64,000 nt of DNA from Pseudoalteromonas apostichopi (GTDB lineage Bacteria; Pseudomonadota; Gammaproteobacteria; Enterobacterales; Alteromonadaceae), in the NCBI RefSeq assembly GCF_030297135.1, contig NZ_AP028065.1, forward strand, positions 2,914,001 through 2,978,000, written 5' to 3'. Of the stretch, positions 17,193 through 25,784 are shown in pieces (positions within the stretch are counted from its first letter, which is position 1; each line of letters starts with the position of its first letter). The position numbers and the translations under genes were made by a program. The notes under the pieces were generated by a model, which saw only the letters and a program-made list of their open reading frames with translations, was not told the origin of the DNA and made no database searches.

Positions 17193-18611
17193 ATGGCTGA
17201 TCCCCAGCATTTATTTCTTCATGGCTCGATTTCAAAAGCGCTACTTAAATTAGGTATCCCGATCATCTTAATCAATATTTTGCAGTCGGCTTATCAGCTG
17301 ACCGATGCATTTTGGGTAGGACGTTTAGGGGCAGAGCAAGTAGCTGCTGTTTCTGTCAGTATGCCTGTTACTTTTTTAGTGATTGCTATTGGCTCTGGGT
17401 TGGCTATGGCGGGCGCTATTTTATCTGCTCAATATATGGGAGCTGGCCAGCAAGATAAGGTAAATCATGTTGCTGCGCAAACCATGTTAATGGTGACAAT
17501 AACCGCAGCCTTACTTGGCTTAATTGGCTATGTGCTATCACCTTACTTTTTGACTTTATTAGGTGTTGAAGAGCAAGTGTTTGGTGATGCCCTAAAATTT
17601 ATGCATGTATCATTTATTGGCGTTGTGTTTGTGTTTATTTATGCCATGTTTCAAGCTCTAATGCGTGGCATAGGGCAAACCAAGGTGCCGCTTTATATTG
17701 TAAGCGGTACTGTGTTACTCAATTTTGTGCTCGATCCCTTACTGATTTTTGGTTTTGGTGAGTTCTCTGGCTTTGGCGTAATGGGGGCTGCATTAGCTAC
17801 ACTTATCACGCAAAGCTTAGCGGCTGCAATCGGAGTATGGGTGTTTTTACGTGGCCGTCATGGTATTCAACTTAAACTCTCTAGTTTTAAACCAGACTGG
17901 CAATATATGAAGCAAGCCTTCTTTTTAGGGGCTCCTGGGTCGGTTGAACTATCAGCGAGAGCATTTGGTTTAATCATTATGTCGTTTTTGGTGGCTAGCT
18001 TTGGTACGCATACCATTGCCTCTTATGGTGTAGGATCTAATATTTTGCAAATGGTGATGATCCCAGCAATGGGTCTTTCAATGGCTGTTTCGACCTTGGT
18101 TGGTCAAAATATGGGGGCGAGAAACCCACAGCGTGCTGCACAAATAACACGTTTAGCCTCGCTTTGGGGGCTGCTAGGCCTGACATTAGTAGGCGTTATA
18201 GCTTATGTATTCGCTGAATACTTGGTGGCTTTTTTCATTCCCGATGATGAATCTGTGATTGCTGGTGGTGCAGAGTTTATCCGCGTTATGTGTTTAACTT
18301 GGGGCGGAATAGGCGTACAGCTTTGCGTGGTTGCTGCATTTAGAGCTTCAGGTAACATGCTTAATGCTATGGTTGTCTCACTGCTTTCACAGTGTGTTAT
18401 CCAATTTCCAACAGCGTATATTTTGTCTAAACATACCTCACTTGGACCGCAGGGCATATGGTATTCCTTTGCAATCACCAATGTACTCGTGGCGCTAATT
18501 ACTTATCTTTGGTTCGCAGCAGGTCGTTGGCAACGAACACAATTAACGAAAGAAGACAAAGAGATTGCTAAGGTGACCCAAGAAACACTCATCGAAGAAG
18601 GAAATCATTAA
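17193..18611 (+). CDS. MATE family multidrug/cation antiporter
   Basis: The protein has about 472 residues and twelve membrane helices arranged as two related halves, with the early MATE signature ILINILQSAYQLTDAFWVGR and a matching second-half start GAPGSVELSARAFGLIIMSF. MATE proteins export cationic compounds using sodium or proton gradients across the inner membrane. ATG at 17193 is preferred because AGGTG lies six bases upstream; a GTG at 17184 in the same frame overlaps that ribosome-binding site. It is divergent from ompW. The short gap to dapE (about 70 bases) leaves co-transcription possible. Substrate is unknown. Confidence 0.9.
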   Translation: MADPQHLFLHGSISKALLKLGIPIILINILQSAYQLTDAFWVGRLGAEQVAAVSVSMPVTFLVIAIGSGLAMAGAILSAQYMGAGQQDKVNHVAAQTMLMVTITAALLGLIGYVLSPYFLTLLGVEEQVFGDALKFMHVSFIGVVFVFIYAMFQALMRGIGQTKVPLYIVSGTVLLNFVLDPLLIFGFGEFSGFGVMGAALATLITQSLAAAIGVWVFLRGRHGIQLKLSSFKPDWQYMKQAFFLGAPGSVELSARAFGLIIMSFLVASFGTHTIASYGVGSNILQMVMIPAMGLSMAVSTLVGQNMGARNPQRAAQITRLASLWGLLGLTLVGVIAYVFAEYLVAFFIPDDESVIAGGAEFIRVMCLTWGGIGVQLCVVAAFRASGNMLNAMVVSLLSQCVIQFPTAYILSKHTSLGPQGIWYSFAITNVLVALITYLWFAAGRWQRTQLTKEDKEIAKVTQETLIEEGNH

Positions 18612-18646
18612 TTTAACTTTCACACTGCGGTCATAATCTCTCGTTG

Positions 18647-18682
18647 TAATAACCCAAGCTTTCTAAATGACTAGGGTTATTA
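18647..18682 (+). promoter_or_regulatory. Inverted repeat covering the dapE ribosome-binding site
   Basis: TAATAACCC (18647-18655) and GGGTTATTA (18674-18682) are perfect 9-base complements around an 18-base loop. The right arm contains the AGGG-type ribosome-binding site and the A of the preferred dapE ATG, so pairing in mRNA would hide the start. Confidence 0.45.
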
Positions 18683-19860
18683 TGAGTTTGGTATCAAATG
18701 TTGAATTAGTATCACACCCATCAGCACAGTTTGAGGTGGTAAAAGCATTACAAACCTTGATTCGATTTAAATCGGTAACACCTGCTCAAGCAGGCGCGAT
18801 TGATTGGCTTGAGGACAAGTTAAGCCAATTGGGCTTTGAATGTGAGGTGTTTAGCTTTAATCACGTTACTAACTTAATCGCTAAAGTAACCTTTGGTGAT
18901 GGGCCTGTTGTTGCTTTTTCGGGTCATATTGATGTGGTGCCTGCCGCTCAAGGTGATTGGCGAGTTGACCCTTTTAGCGGCGAAATAGTTGAAGGCAATA
19001 TTTATGGCCGTGGCGCGGCAGATATGAAAGGTGGTGTTGCTGCAATGTTTTGCGCAACCAAACGCTTTTTAGCGCAAAATAGCAATAAACGCGGCACATT
19101 TTACTGGTTAATAACCTCAGATGAAGAGGGCGAGGCTGAATACGGCTCTTTATTGATTGCTGAGCGTCTAGCCAAACAAGGCGTCGTGCTTGATGGTTGC
19201 CTAGTTGGCGAGCCGACGAGTCACTTGCATGTTGGTGATACCATTAAAAATGGCAGACGTGGCGCATTGTCTGCTCGATTATCTATTCAAGGTAAAGCTG
19301 GACATGTTGCCTATCCAGAAAACACCATAAACGCAGCGCATTTAAGTGCAGAGGTTGTGAAGCGCTTAACGGCAATTTGCTGGCACAAAGATGAAGCTGG
19401 CTCGGCAACAACACTGCAAGTGACCGGAATTAATATTGCTAATGTGGTAGATAACCTTGTTCCTGCTCAATGTGAGCTCAGTTTTAACGTGCGTTATAGT
19501 CATGGCTATAAAAGTAAAGACGTTAAAGAAGAAATTCAGTTTGCATTGGCAGATTTAGCATCGCAGCTAACGCTTGTTTGGGAGCGCCCGTGCGAATCAT
19601 TTTATACCATGCATCAAGCAAGCAATTGCTTATTGCAGCAGCTTGAACAAGCTGTGCATGAAGTAACTGGCAGCTTTCCTATGCTTAGTACCAGTGGTGG
19701 CACATCTGATGGCCGCTTTTTTGCTAATGAGCACACGCAAGTGATTGAATGTGGCGTGAGAAACCATACTATTCATCAAGTTAATGAACACGTTCCCATT
19801 GCAGATTTAAAAGCCATTGAGCAAATATATTTAGCTGCGCTTAGAAATATATTTAATTAA
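18682..19860 (+). CDS. dapE: Succinyl-diaminopimelate desuccinylase
   Basis: This M20 family enzyme hydrolyses N-succinyl-L,L-diaminopimelate in lysine and peptidoglycan precursor synthesis. Metal ligands are visible in order: SGHIDVVP, GRGAADMKGG, TSDEEGEAEYG, GEPTS and NHTIHQVNEH. ATG at 18682 has AGGG five bases upstream; an upstream in-frame ATG at 18667 would add five residues and falls inside the loop of the inverted repeat described here. Even from 18682 the N-terminus is longer than in E. coli DapE (conserved start near LIRFKSVTPAQAG). A strong terminator follows at once. Confidence 0.92.
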   Translation: MSLVSNVELVSHPSAQFEVVKALQTLIRFKSVTPAQAGAIDWLEDKLSQLGFECEVFSFNHVTNLIAKVTFGDGPVVAFSGHIDVVPAAQGDWRVDPFSGEIVEGNIYGRGAADMKGGVAAMFCATKRFLAQNSNKRGTFYWLITSDEEGEAEYGSLLIAERLAKQGVVLDGCLVGEPTSHLHVGDTIKNGRRGALSARLSIQGKAGHVAYPENTINAAHLSAEVVKRLTAICWHKDEAGSATTLQVTGINIANVVDNLVPAQCELSFNVRYSHGYKSKDVKEEIQFALADLASQLTLVWERPCESFYTMHQASNCLLQQLEQAVHEVTGSFPMLSTSGGTSDGRFFANEHTQVIECGVRNHTIHQVNEHVPIADLKAIEQIYLAALRNIFN

Positions 19861-19865
19861 AAAAG

Positions 19866-19893
19866 AAAAAGTCGGCGCGCTTGCCGACTTTTT
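19866..19893. terminator. Bidirectional terminator between dapE and the acyltransferase gene
   Basis: AAAAAGTCGGC and GCCGACTTTTT form an 11-pair stem with a GCGCTT loop, flanked by A and T tracts, between two convergent genes. Confidence 0.92.
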
Positions 19894-19911
19894 TTAGTTA
19901 TTTTATAACGA

Positions 19912-21630
19912 CTATTCGCGTATCTGTCCTAAGTAGCGTTTGGCTTTACTCGCTTTCACTTTATCTAAGTCGACAAGCACTAAACCATCAATGCAGTTAT
20001 TAAACTCAGGGTCGATACTAAAACTTAAAAATTGTACGCCACCTGGCTCACAAAGTTCTGTATATTGTTTGAATAAGGTAGGGACTTGCGCGCCAATATT
20101 GGCGAGTACATGCTTAAGTTCAACAAAATCTTCTTTAATATCATCCCCAGCGAATAACTGAGCACATTGTTCTTTTTGTGATTCGGTATGACGATATTCA
20201 TTGTTTGGAATTGCTAACACTTGTTTTGCACTATAATAATGCTGGTAATAATGAACGAGTAGCGATTTAGCTTGCTCGGGGAGTGCGTTAGATACACTGA
20301 CTGCACCAAACAAGTAGCGGTATTGTGGGTAACGATTAACAAAGGCGCCGATGCCGAACCACAAATAGTCTAGGCTCTTTCTGCCCCAGTATTTGGGTTG
20401 CACAAAGCTGCGACCTAGCTCAATGCCTTTTTCAAAATACGGATCCATATCATCGCTGTAGCTAAATAGGCTATCAGTATATAAACCTTTGCGGCCATGT
20501 TTTTCTATAATATCTTGTGCGCAGGCAAGTCGGTATGCGCCGACTAGTTCAAGTTGCTTAGCATCCCACAGTACGAGGTGTTTATAATCCATGTCGTATT
20601 TATCTATATCTCGGCGTTTACCACTGCCTTCACCGACTGCACGAAACGCAATTTCACGAAGTCGTCCTAGCTCACGGAAAATTGGTGAGCTACCACAGTA
20701 TTGATATAGGTAAATTTTCATACCATCAGAGGTTTCACCCAATAACTCACACTCTTCAATGGCTTTTTTTAGATCTTTTGTTGCTTCTGGACTTGCAATG
20801 GGGGTTTGCGTCTTTAACGGCAGAGGTTTTTTAGTGATAAGTCGATACAGTTGCTTTCTTATAAGCTGGGCTATTTCTTTATCTTTTAAATTCTCAATTA
20901 AATATGACTCAGGAGGGATGGATGCCCCAATTTCAAACTCTAGTGACTTCTGTCGCTGTTTAAACATTTCTTTGACTAATAATAAACTAGCTAATGGTTT
21001 ATAAATCATTGAAGTGCCATAAAATAGTGGGCTGTTTTTCGCTTTGATATAAATTGGCAAAATAGGTGCGTTGGCTTTTTTTGCCATCCTTAAAAAGCCA
21101 GAGTTCCATTTACAGTCTTTTATTCCGGTTGGACTTAACCTTGAAACTTCACCGGCAGGGAAGATTAATAGCGCACCGTCTGATTTTAAATGCTGTTGGA
21201 TATTAGCAAGCTCTTTCTTTTTACTTGTGCCAGAGAGGTTATCAACGGGAAGAAGTAACGAGTGCATAGGGGTAATAGACATCAGCATACGGTTTGCAAC
21301 GACTTTTAAGTCAGGGCGCACACTTGATAATACTTTTATCAGCGCTAATGCATCGAGTGAACCAATAGGGTGGTTAGCCACAATGACGACATTACCCTCA
21401 CTCGGAATATGTTCCATTTGCTTAGGCTTGTAGCGCGTGTCAAAGTCCAGCTCATCAAGTACTTGCTCTACAAACTCTAGTCCTTGTAAGTGTGGGTATG
21501 CATCACCAAAGGCAACAAACTCTTGCTCATGTAATAAATAACCCAGACCTTTCTTTACTAAGCCTTTTACTTTTGGTGAATTTTCTAACTGTGGTAAATT
21601 TGCTTCTATTACTTTATCAACACTGATCAT
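19912..21630 (-). CDS. Fused PlsC-type acyltransferase / OlsB-type N-acyltransferase (OlsF-like)
   Basis: The N-terminal half is a lysophospholipid acyltransferase: NHPIGSLD near residue 90 is the HxxxxD catalytic motif and LLIFPAGEVSRLS is the second block. The C-terminal half (about 315-500) is an OlsB/hemolysin-type GNAT domain (LREIAFRAVGEGSGKRRD, GIELGRSFVQPKYWG, LFGAVSVSN). This order matches OlsF, the bifunctional ornithine-lipid synthase, where the C-terminal domain N-acylates ornithine and the N-terminal domain adds the second acyl chain. The start at 21630 has GAGG five bases upstream; a longer frame begins at 21645. Single gene, convergent with dapE. Activity as ornithine-lipid synthase is inferred. 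Confidence 0.8.
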   Translation of the reverse strand: MISVDKVIEANLPQLENSPKVKGLVKKGLGYLLHEQEFVAFGDAYPHLQGLEFVEQVLDELDFDTRYKPKQMEHIPSEGNVVIVANHPIGSLDALALIKVLSSVRPDLKVVANRMLMSITPMHSLLLPVDNLSGTSKKKELANIQQHLKSDGALLIFPAGEVSRLSPTGIKDCKWNSGFLRMAKKANAPILPIYIKAKNSPLFYGTSMIYKPLASLLLVKEMFKQRQKSLEFEIGASIPPESYLIENLKDKEIAQLIRKQLYRLITKKPLPLKTQTPIASPEATKDLKKAIEECELLGETSDGMKIYLYQYCGSSPIFRELGRLREIAFRAVGEGSGKRRDIDKYDMDYKHLVLWDAKQLELVGAYRLACAQDIIEKHGRKGLYTDSLFSYSDDMDPYFEKGIELGRSFVQPKYWGRKSLDYLWFGIGAFVNRYPQYRYLFGAVSVSNALPEQAKSLLVHYYQHYYSAKQVLAIPNNEYRHTESQKEQCAQLFAGDDIKEDFVELKHVLANIGAQVPTLFKQYTELCEPGGVQFLSFSIDPEFNNCIDGLVLVDLDKVKASKAKRYLGQIRE

Positions 21631-21741
21631 ACAAACCTCAAACATAAACGCATTCAGCGATGAGGTTAGGGTAAGAGTTCGCTGTGACAGTTAGGTTGCA
21701 GTTGTGTGACTTTTTAAAGAGCGCTTCGAGTACGAGGCAAA

Positions 21742-22674
21742 ATGGAGAAGACAATGATTTTACTTGTAGCTGTAACTGGCCGAGATTGCAGCCAATTAAT
21801 TGCCCGATTACAAGCGTTATTACCAGAGGTTGACGTGCAGCTTTGGTCTGAGTGTACTGACTACGAAGCAGTTGAATTTGTACTGGCTTGGAATGCCCCT
21901 GCTGATTTATGGCCTAAGCTGGTAAATTTAAAAGCGGTTTCTTCATTCGGTGCAGGCGTTGATAGCATCGACTTAACGAAGATAGCAGCGCATGTTCCCG
22001 TTGTTAGAATTGTTGATGATAACCTTGCAAATGACATGGCAGAGTATGTGTTGACTCATGTGTTAGCACACAAGCTTAGGCTTAAAGAATATTATTTAAA
22101 ACAATCAGCCTGCACTTGGAAGCCAAAGCGAGCGTATTCACATCAACATGTGGGTATCTTGGGTTATGGCGAACTAGGTAAAGCCTGCGCTAAGCGTTTA
22201 CTTCGCAACGGTTTTCAAGTAAGTGCTTGGTCTAATAGTGAAAAACATGATTCTGAGGTGAATACGTATTACACGCAGCAGGGTTTGTATGAAATGCTTG
22301 GTCAAATTGATTTTCTCGTTTGCTTACTTCCACTTAATCAACACACTCAGGGCATTATCAATAAATCACTTCTTAGTAAACTGCAAACCCATGCAGTGCT
22401 AATTAATGTTGCCAGAGGCAAACATGTGGTTGATGAAGATTTACTGAGGGCACTTGATAGTGAGCAATTACGAGGTGCAACGCTTGATGTATTTAGTGAA
22501 GAGCCATTACCTAAAACACATCCATTTTGGTCTCATGAAAAGATAACCTTAACGCCTCATTGCGCTGCATTATCAGATTTAGAGTCAGTCACTTTGCAAA
22601 TTGCGGGTAATGTTAAAAGATTAATTGAGGGTAAAAATCTAATAAATCAGGTTGATAGAACAAAAGGTTATTGA
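21742..22674 (+). CDS. D-isomer-specific 2-hydroxyacid dehydrogenase, GhrA-like glyoxylate/hydroxypyruvate reductase
   Basis: The 310-residue protein has the Rossmann motif VGILGYGELGKACAKRL and the catalytic Arg-Glu-His triad of the family in NVARGKHVV, DVFSEEPLP and TPHCAALS. It resembles E. coli GhrA, which reduces glyoxylate and hydroxypyruvate with NADPH in the cytoplasm. Two starts are possible, 21742 (GAGG upstream) and 21754 (GGAG upstream). It is a single gene next to the divergent acyltransferase gene. Substrate is inferred from the family only. Confidence 0.85.
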   Translation: MEKTMILLVAVTGRDCSQLIARLQALLPEVDVQLWSECTDYEAVEFVLAWNAPADLWPKLVNLKAVSSFGAGVDSIDLTKIAAHVPVVRIVDDNLANDMAEYVLTHVLAHKLRLKEYYLKQSACTWKPKRAYSHQHVGILGYGELGKACAKRLLRNGFQVSAWSNSEKHDSEVNTYYTQQGLYEMLGQIDFLVCLLPLNQHTQGIINKSLLSKLQTHAVLINVARGKHVVDEDLLRALDSEQLRGATLDVFSEEPLPKTHPFWSHEKITLTPHCAALSDLESVTLQIAGNVKRLIEGKNLINQVDRTKGY

Positions 22675-22767
22675 CGCATTACAAATTAGTTTAATAAACA
22701 CCTTGTTAACATCTGTAACTTTGCTATTCTGTTGTTGCTCAATAAAAAAACAATAAAAAGAGGCGTT

Positions 22768-22902
22768 ATGAAATCTAATCAAGGTGGGGCTAAATTTAGC
22801 CTAGTCGTAGTGTCAGTTATCGTTCTAGGTGTGTCAGCATGGTTTAATCAAGCTAATGCATCTGAGCAACCAGCTCAGGCCATTGATATTAGCCAATCAT
22901 AA
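22768..22902 (+). CDS. 44-residue small exported or membrane protein
   Basis: A short frame starts at ATG 22768 with a strong ribosome-binding site (AAAGAGG, four bases before ATG). A candidate promoter lies upstream: TTGTTA at 22703-22708 and TATTCT at 22725-22730, 16 bases apart. The product has a basic N-terminus, one hydrophobic stretch (FSLVVVSVIVLGVSAWF) and a polar tail beginning ANASEQPAQA. An AxA site suggests either a cleaved signal or a single-span membrane protein. No family recognised. Confidence 0.55.
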   Translation: MKSNQGGAKFSLVVVSVIVLGVSAWFNQANASEQPAQAIDISQS

Positions 22903-22936
22903 CCACAAATCATTGTCAGCTAGTGCAGCATGTATA

Positions 22937-23097
22937 ATACCAATCCGTAATAATACTTAATCTTTTTGAGGGATTAAACCTGTCGCTAACTAGGTTAAAA
23001 TTTTTCATTTAGAACAACTAAATAACGAAATTTTTGCCTTGTTATCAACGAGGCTATGTTGCCTCAAAATAGACTACTAAATTAAGCGTATTGGTAT
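22937..23097. repeat. Intergenic element with inverted ATACCAAT ends
   Basis: ATACCAAT (22937-22944) and ATTGGTAT (23090-23097) are perfect inverted ends, and the inner flanks (TACTTAAT and ATTAAGCG) extend the symmetry imperfectly. The 161-base body has no open frame and contains the local dyad GAGGCTATGTTGCCTC. The structure fits a small MITE-like or REP-like dispersed repeat; copy number cannot be judged from one window. Confidence 0.4.
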
Positions 23098-23125
23098 AAA
23101 TGCTGCACTTCAATCGCTTATTCAA

Positions 23126-23707
23126 CTAACTTCTTTTTGAATGTATTTCTCTGTTCTCGTGTTTTTTCTCGTCTGACTTTTTAATCATTACATACGTTGC
23201 ACCGCTACCACCATGATGTTTAAGAGCACTATGAAACGCTAAAACGGCTGGAATTTCTTGCAGCCACTTGTTGGTGTAACTCTTTAAAATACCCGGCTGT
23301 GATTTATTTTTAATGCCAATGCCATGGCGAATTAGTACAACCCGAATATTTCTTTTATGGCAGTCATCAATAAAGTTAAATAGTGTGCTGCGAGCTCGTT
23401 GCAAGGGCTGACCATGTAAATCAAGGGTAGCGTCAAGTTGATATTTTGCTAAGCGAAGATTTTTATATACTTGCCCTTGAACGCCATCTTTCTTAAATGC
23501 CAATATGCTATGCGGATCTAACAGCTCGACGTATTCACTACGTAAATAATTTTCATCAATTGCTAAATCACACTCTGCGGCTTTACGTTTTTCTTGTTGT
23601 GCTAACGAAGGACCTTGCTTTTTGGAATCAAATTGAACTGTGTCATGTTCAAGAGGTTTGACGTCTTCCATTGATGAGAGAAATAAGTCGAAGTCGTTTA
23701 ATGACAT
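23126..23707 (-). CDS. smrA: Smr domain protein (SmrA-type)
   Basis: The 193-residue protein has a charged N-terminal half and a C-terminal Smr domain (about 90-180) with LDLHGQPLQRA, RVVLIRHGIGIKN and HHGGSGATYVMI. Smr domains, related to the MutS2 C-terminus, bind or cut nucleic acid; SmrB acts on mRNA at collided ribosomes. This protein has the layout usually annotated SmrA in gammaproteobacteria. It is in the cytoplasm and appears monocistronic, ending opposite the intergenic repeat. Confidence 0.85.
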   Translation of the reverse strand: MSLNDFDLFLSSMEDVKPLEHDTVQFDSKKQGPSLAQQEKRKAAECDLAIDENYLRSEYVELLDPHSILAFKKDGVQGQVYKNLRLAKYQLDATLDLHGQPLQRARSTLFNFIDDCHKRNIRVVLIRHGIGIKNKSQPGILKSYTNKWLQEIPAVLAFHSALKHHGGSGATYVMIKKSDEKKHENREIHSKRS

Positions 23708-23770
23708 AAGGTACCTCCAAATTATTTATATACGCCGTTTATGGTATCTCAGTTCAATTATTTTGTAAGT

Positions 23771-23802
23771 AAAAAAAAGCCCAAACAGAAGGCTGTTTGG
23801 GC
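23771..23802 (-). terminator. Terminator after the small membrane protein gene
   Basis: GCCCAAACAG and CTGTTTGGGC pair around a four-base loop; on the minus strand an eight-base T-run follows. Confidence 0.9.
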
Positions 23803-23855
23803 ATAAAAGATGATAGATGGGATAGCCTATTCTATCAATTTATCTTAGGAGAAGA

Positions 23856-24101
23856 TTAACCTTGATTGATATTCAATTGGCCAAATGTGTAGACCTTGAA
23901 TAAATAAAATGTGTTGATCAACACCAAGCTCATATTCGAGATAACGCTTGATGACATCAGATCTAAACTAAACGATAAAAATAATAAACTACACGCGCTA
24001 ATTGCCGCAAAACGCAGTAATGTGAGCTGGTTAATAAAAAATGCACCTAGCCCTAGTGCAAGTAATGTAAAGTTTAAAAGCCAATCTAGCTCGTTTAGCA
24101 T
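23856..24101 (-). CDS. Small multi-span membrane protein, unknown function
   Basis: ATG at 24101 gives 81 residues with about three hydrophobic segments (LLNFTLLALGLGAFFI, FAAISACSLLFLSFSL, MSLVLINTFYLFKVYTF). The frame can be extended to a TTG at 24173, but the added 24 residues are polar and unlike a membrane protein start; no strong ribosome-binding site decides. It lies downstream of another membrane protein gene on the same strand, with a terminator behind it, so the two may be co-transcribed. No family recognised. Confidence 0.5.
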   Translation of the reverse strand: MLNELDWLLNFTLLALGLGAFFINQLTLLRFAAISACSLLFLSFSLDLMSSSVISNMSLVLINTFYLFKVYTFGQLNINQG

Positions 24102-24201
24102 GGTCGTATCTGATCGTGTCTGTGTTGAAAAAGGAGCGCCATTATGGTGATCTTTTACACAGCTTTCAACCAAGTAATTTTTAATTTTCGGATTAGATTT
24201 T

Positions 24202-24645
24202 TTAATCTATTAATAGCTTTTTCATTGCTGCAATAAAACCGCTTTGTTCTGTTACACGATACTTCTGACAAGTATCTGGTTTATGCTTATCTTGGCATAA
24301 GTATATAGTGTTGCGGCTTAGGTCTGCGCGCGGGCTGAGGCTTGAATCAAATAAGTTTGCACCATAGCCAAAAACACCTGGCCAAAATACACTTTGTGAG
24401 ACCATACCAAGCTTTTCATAAGTGATTAACATCGGTTTTGGTGTAATTAATAGAATTAATACAACAGCTGCGAGTGCGTACCAACGTGTTTTGCTTTTTT
24501 TAAGTTCTACTTCAGGGGCTGTTTGTTGCGCTACTTGTGCGCGAGCTTGTTGTTGATTTGACGGTCTTTGGCGCTTGGCTTGCGTTGGTTTTTTTCGTTC
24601 AGGTGTTTTACCAAGCAAAGATTGTTTTTTTATTTTATTAGACAT
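24202..24645 (-). CDS. Single-span membrane protein with basic N-terminus, unknown function
   Basis: The first 50 of 147 residues are very rich in K, R and Q (including NQQQARAQVAQQ), followed by one membrane helix (YALAAVVLILLIT, about 56-70) and a C-terminal domain of about 75 residues with two Cys (LCQDKHKPDTCQ), likely periplasmic. The basic N-terminus would be cytoplasmic by the positive-inside rule. No family recognised. It is divergent from the response-regulator gene and followed by another small membrane protein gene. Confidence 0.65.
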   Translation of the reverse strand: MSNKIKKQSLLGKTPERKKPTQAKRQRPSNQQQARAQVAQQTAPEVELKKSKTRWYALAAVVLILLITPKPMLITYEKLGMVSQSVFWPGVFGYGANLFDSSLSPRADLSRNTIYLCQDKHKPDTCQKYRVTEQSGFIAAMKKLLID

Positions 24646-24796
24646 AAAGCTTATCTGGCCTTTTAAATGTAGGTATCTATAATGAGATTATAACGAAGTT
24701 TTTGATATAATAGTCAAATTCAAATCACTTATAGGTTAAATGCGTTACACTCTTGAGTGCAATGAGTGTTTATCTTCATAGTTTAAGAGGAATAGT

Positions 24797-25180
24797 ATGG
24801 ATACGCAGCTTTCAATTCTTATTGTGGACGACGTAGGCACGGTTCGCAGTTTTTTAAATCAAACATTAATGCACCTAGGTATAGACAATGTGCGTGAGGC
24901 TTCTACGGCCGCGCAATGTTTAAGCGCATGCAAAGAAAAAGAATTCAATATTATCTTTTTAGATATTGAATTACCTGATGGTGACGGTAAAGAGATTATC
25001 TCACAAATCAATGAAATTTCGCCTGAAGCAAATGTGGTCATGGTTTCGGCCCATTCGACAGTAGAAAATGTTAAAGAGGCGATCGAAAAGGGGGCTAAAG
25101 GATTTGTTGTTAAACCTTTTACACCTAAGAAAATTGCAGCGATGCTGAAGAAGTTTTACCCTGAGCTGGAAATTGTCTAG
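24797..25180 (+). CDS. Single-domain CheY-like response regulator
   Basis: The 127 residues form one receiver domain: acidic pocket VDDVG near residues 10-13, phospho-acceptor Asp in IIFLDIELPDG, switch Ser in MVSAHS and conserved Lys in VVKPFTP. There is no output domain, so it acts by protein contact, as CheY does. A ribosome-binding site AAGAGG precedes the ATG. No kinase gene is adjacent, so its partner cannot be named. Confidence 0.9.
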   Translation: MDTQLSILIVDDVGTVRSFLNQTLMHLGIDNVREASTAAQCLSACKEKEFNIIFLDIELPDGDGKEIISQINEISPEANVVMVSAHSTVENVKEAIEKGAKGFVVKPFTPKKIAAMLKKFYPELEIV

Positions 25181-25234
25181 CGAATTAATTTAATGAGGTA
25201 AATTGAGCGATTACTTTGTTAAATTCTAAATAAA

Positions 25235-25260
25235 AAAAAACCGGCATAAGCCGGTTTTTT
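25235..25260. terminator. Bidirectional terminator between the response regulator and rpsT
   Basis: AAAAAACCGG and CCGGTTTTTT pair around CATAAG, with A and T tracts on both sides, between convergent genes. Confidence 0.9.
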
Positions 25261-25280
25261 ATATATTCATCAAAAACAAA

Positions 25281-25541
25281 TTATAGCGCTTTGATTTTAG
25301 CTGCTAAACGGCTCTTATGACGAGCTGCTTTGTTCTTGTGGATTAGACCTTTAGTTGCGTAACGGTCTAGGATAGGTGTTGCAACAGCGAATGCTGCTTG
25401 TGCAGCTTCTTTGTCGCCCGCTTCAATAGCAGTAACTACTTTTTTGAAGTAAGTACGCATCATTGAACGACGGCTTGCGTTATGTTGACGATTTTTTTCG
25501 CTCGTAATAGCGCGTTTTTTTGCAGACTTGATGTTAGCCAA
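25281..25541 (-). CDS. rpsT: 30S ribosomal protein S20
   Basis: The 86-residue, very basic protein starts MANIKSAKKRAITSEKNRQHN, the S20 signature, and ends in KNKAARHKSRLAAKIKAL. S20 binds 16S rRNA early in small-subunit assembly. The start has AGGAGCAA in front (minus strand). Its place divergent from murJ-ribF-ileS is the usual gammaproteobacterial order. Confidence 0.98.
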   Translation of the reverse strand: MANIKSAKKRAITSEKNRQHNASRRSMMRTYFKKVVTAIEAGDKEAAQAAFAVATPILDRYATKGLIHKNKAARHKSRLAAKIKAL

Positions 25542-25784
25542 GGTTTGCTCCTAACAATCTTAAAATAAGCTTAATTTAAAGGCCGTGGAATATGCCTGTT
25601 TTTATCATGAATGTCAACGAAATTTTGACATCTCAAGAAAAACTGCTCCTTATAACGAACATCAATTTGCCGCTTTAGCAGTTAATATCGCCATTGTAAC
25701 AAAGGGTCGGGTTCGAGCCTAGTGCTTTAAAGATATTTTAGGCATAATCGCCCATCTTAGAGGTTTTTTGATAATAGGTTTAAG

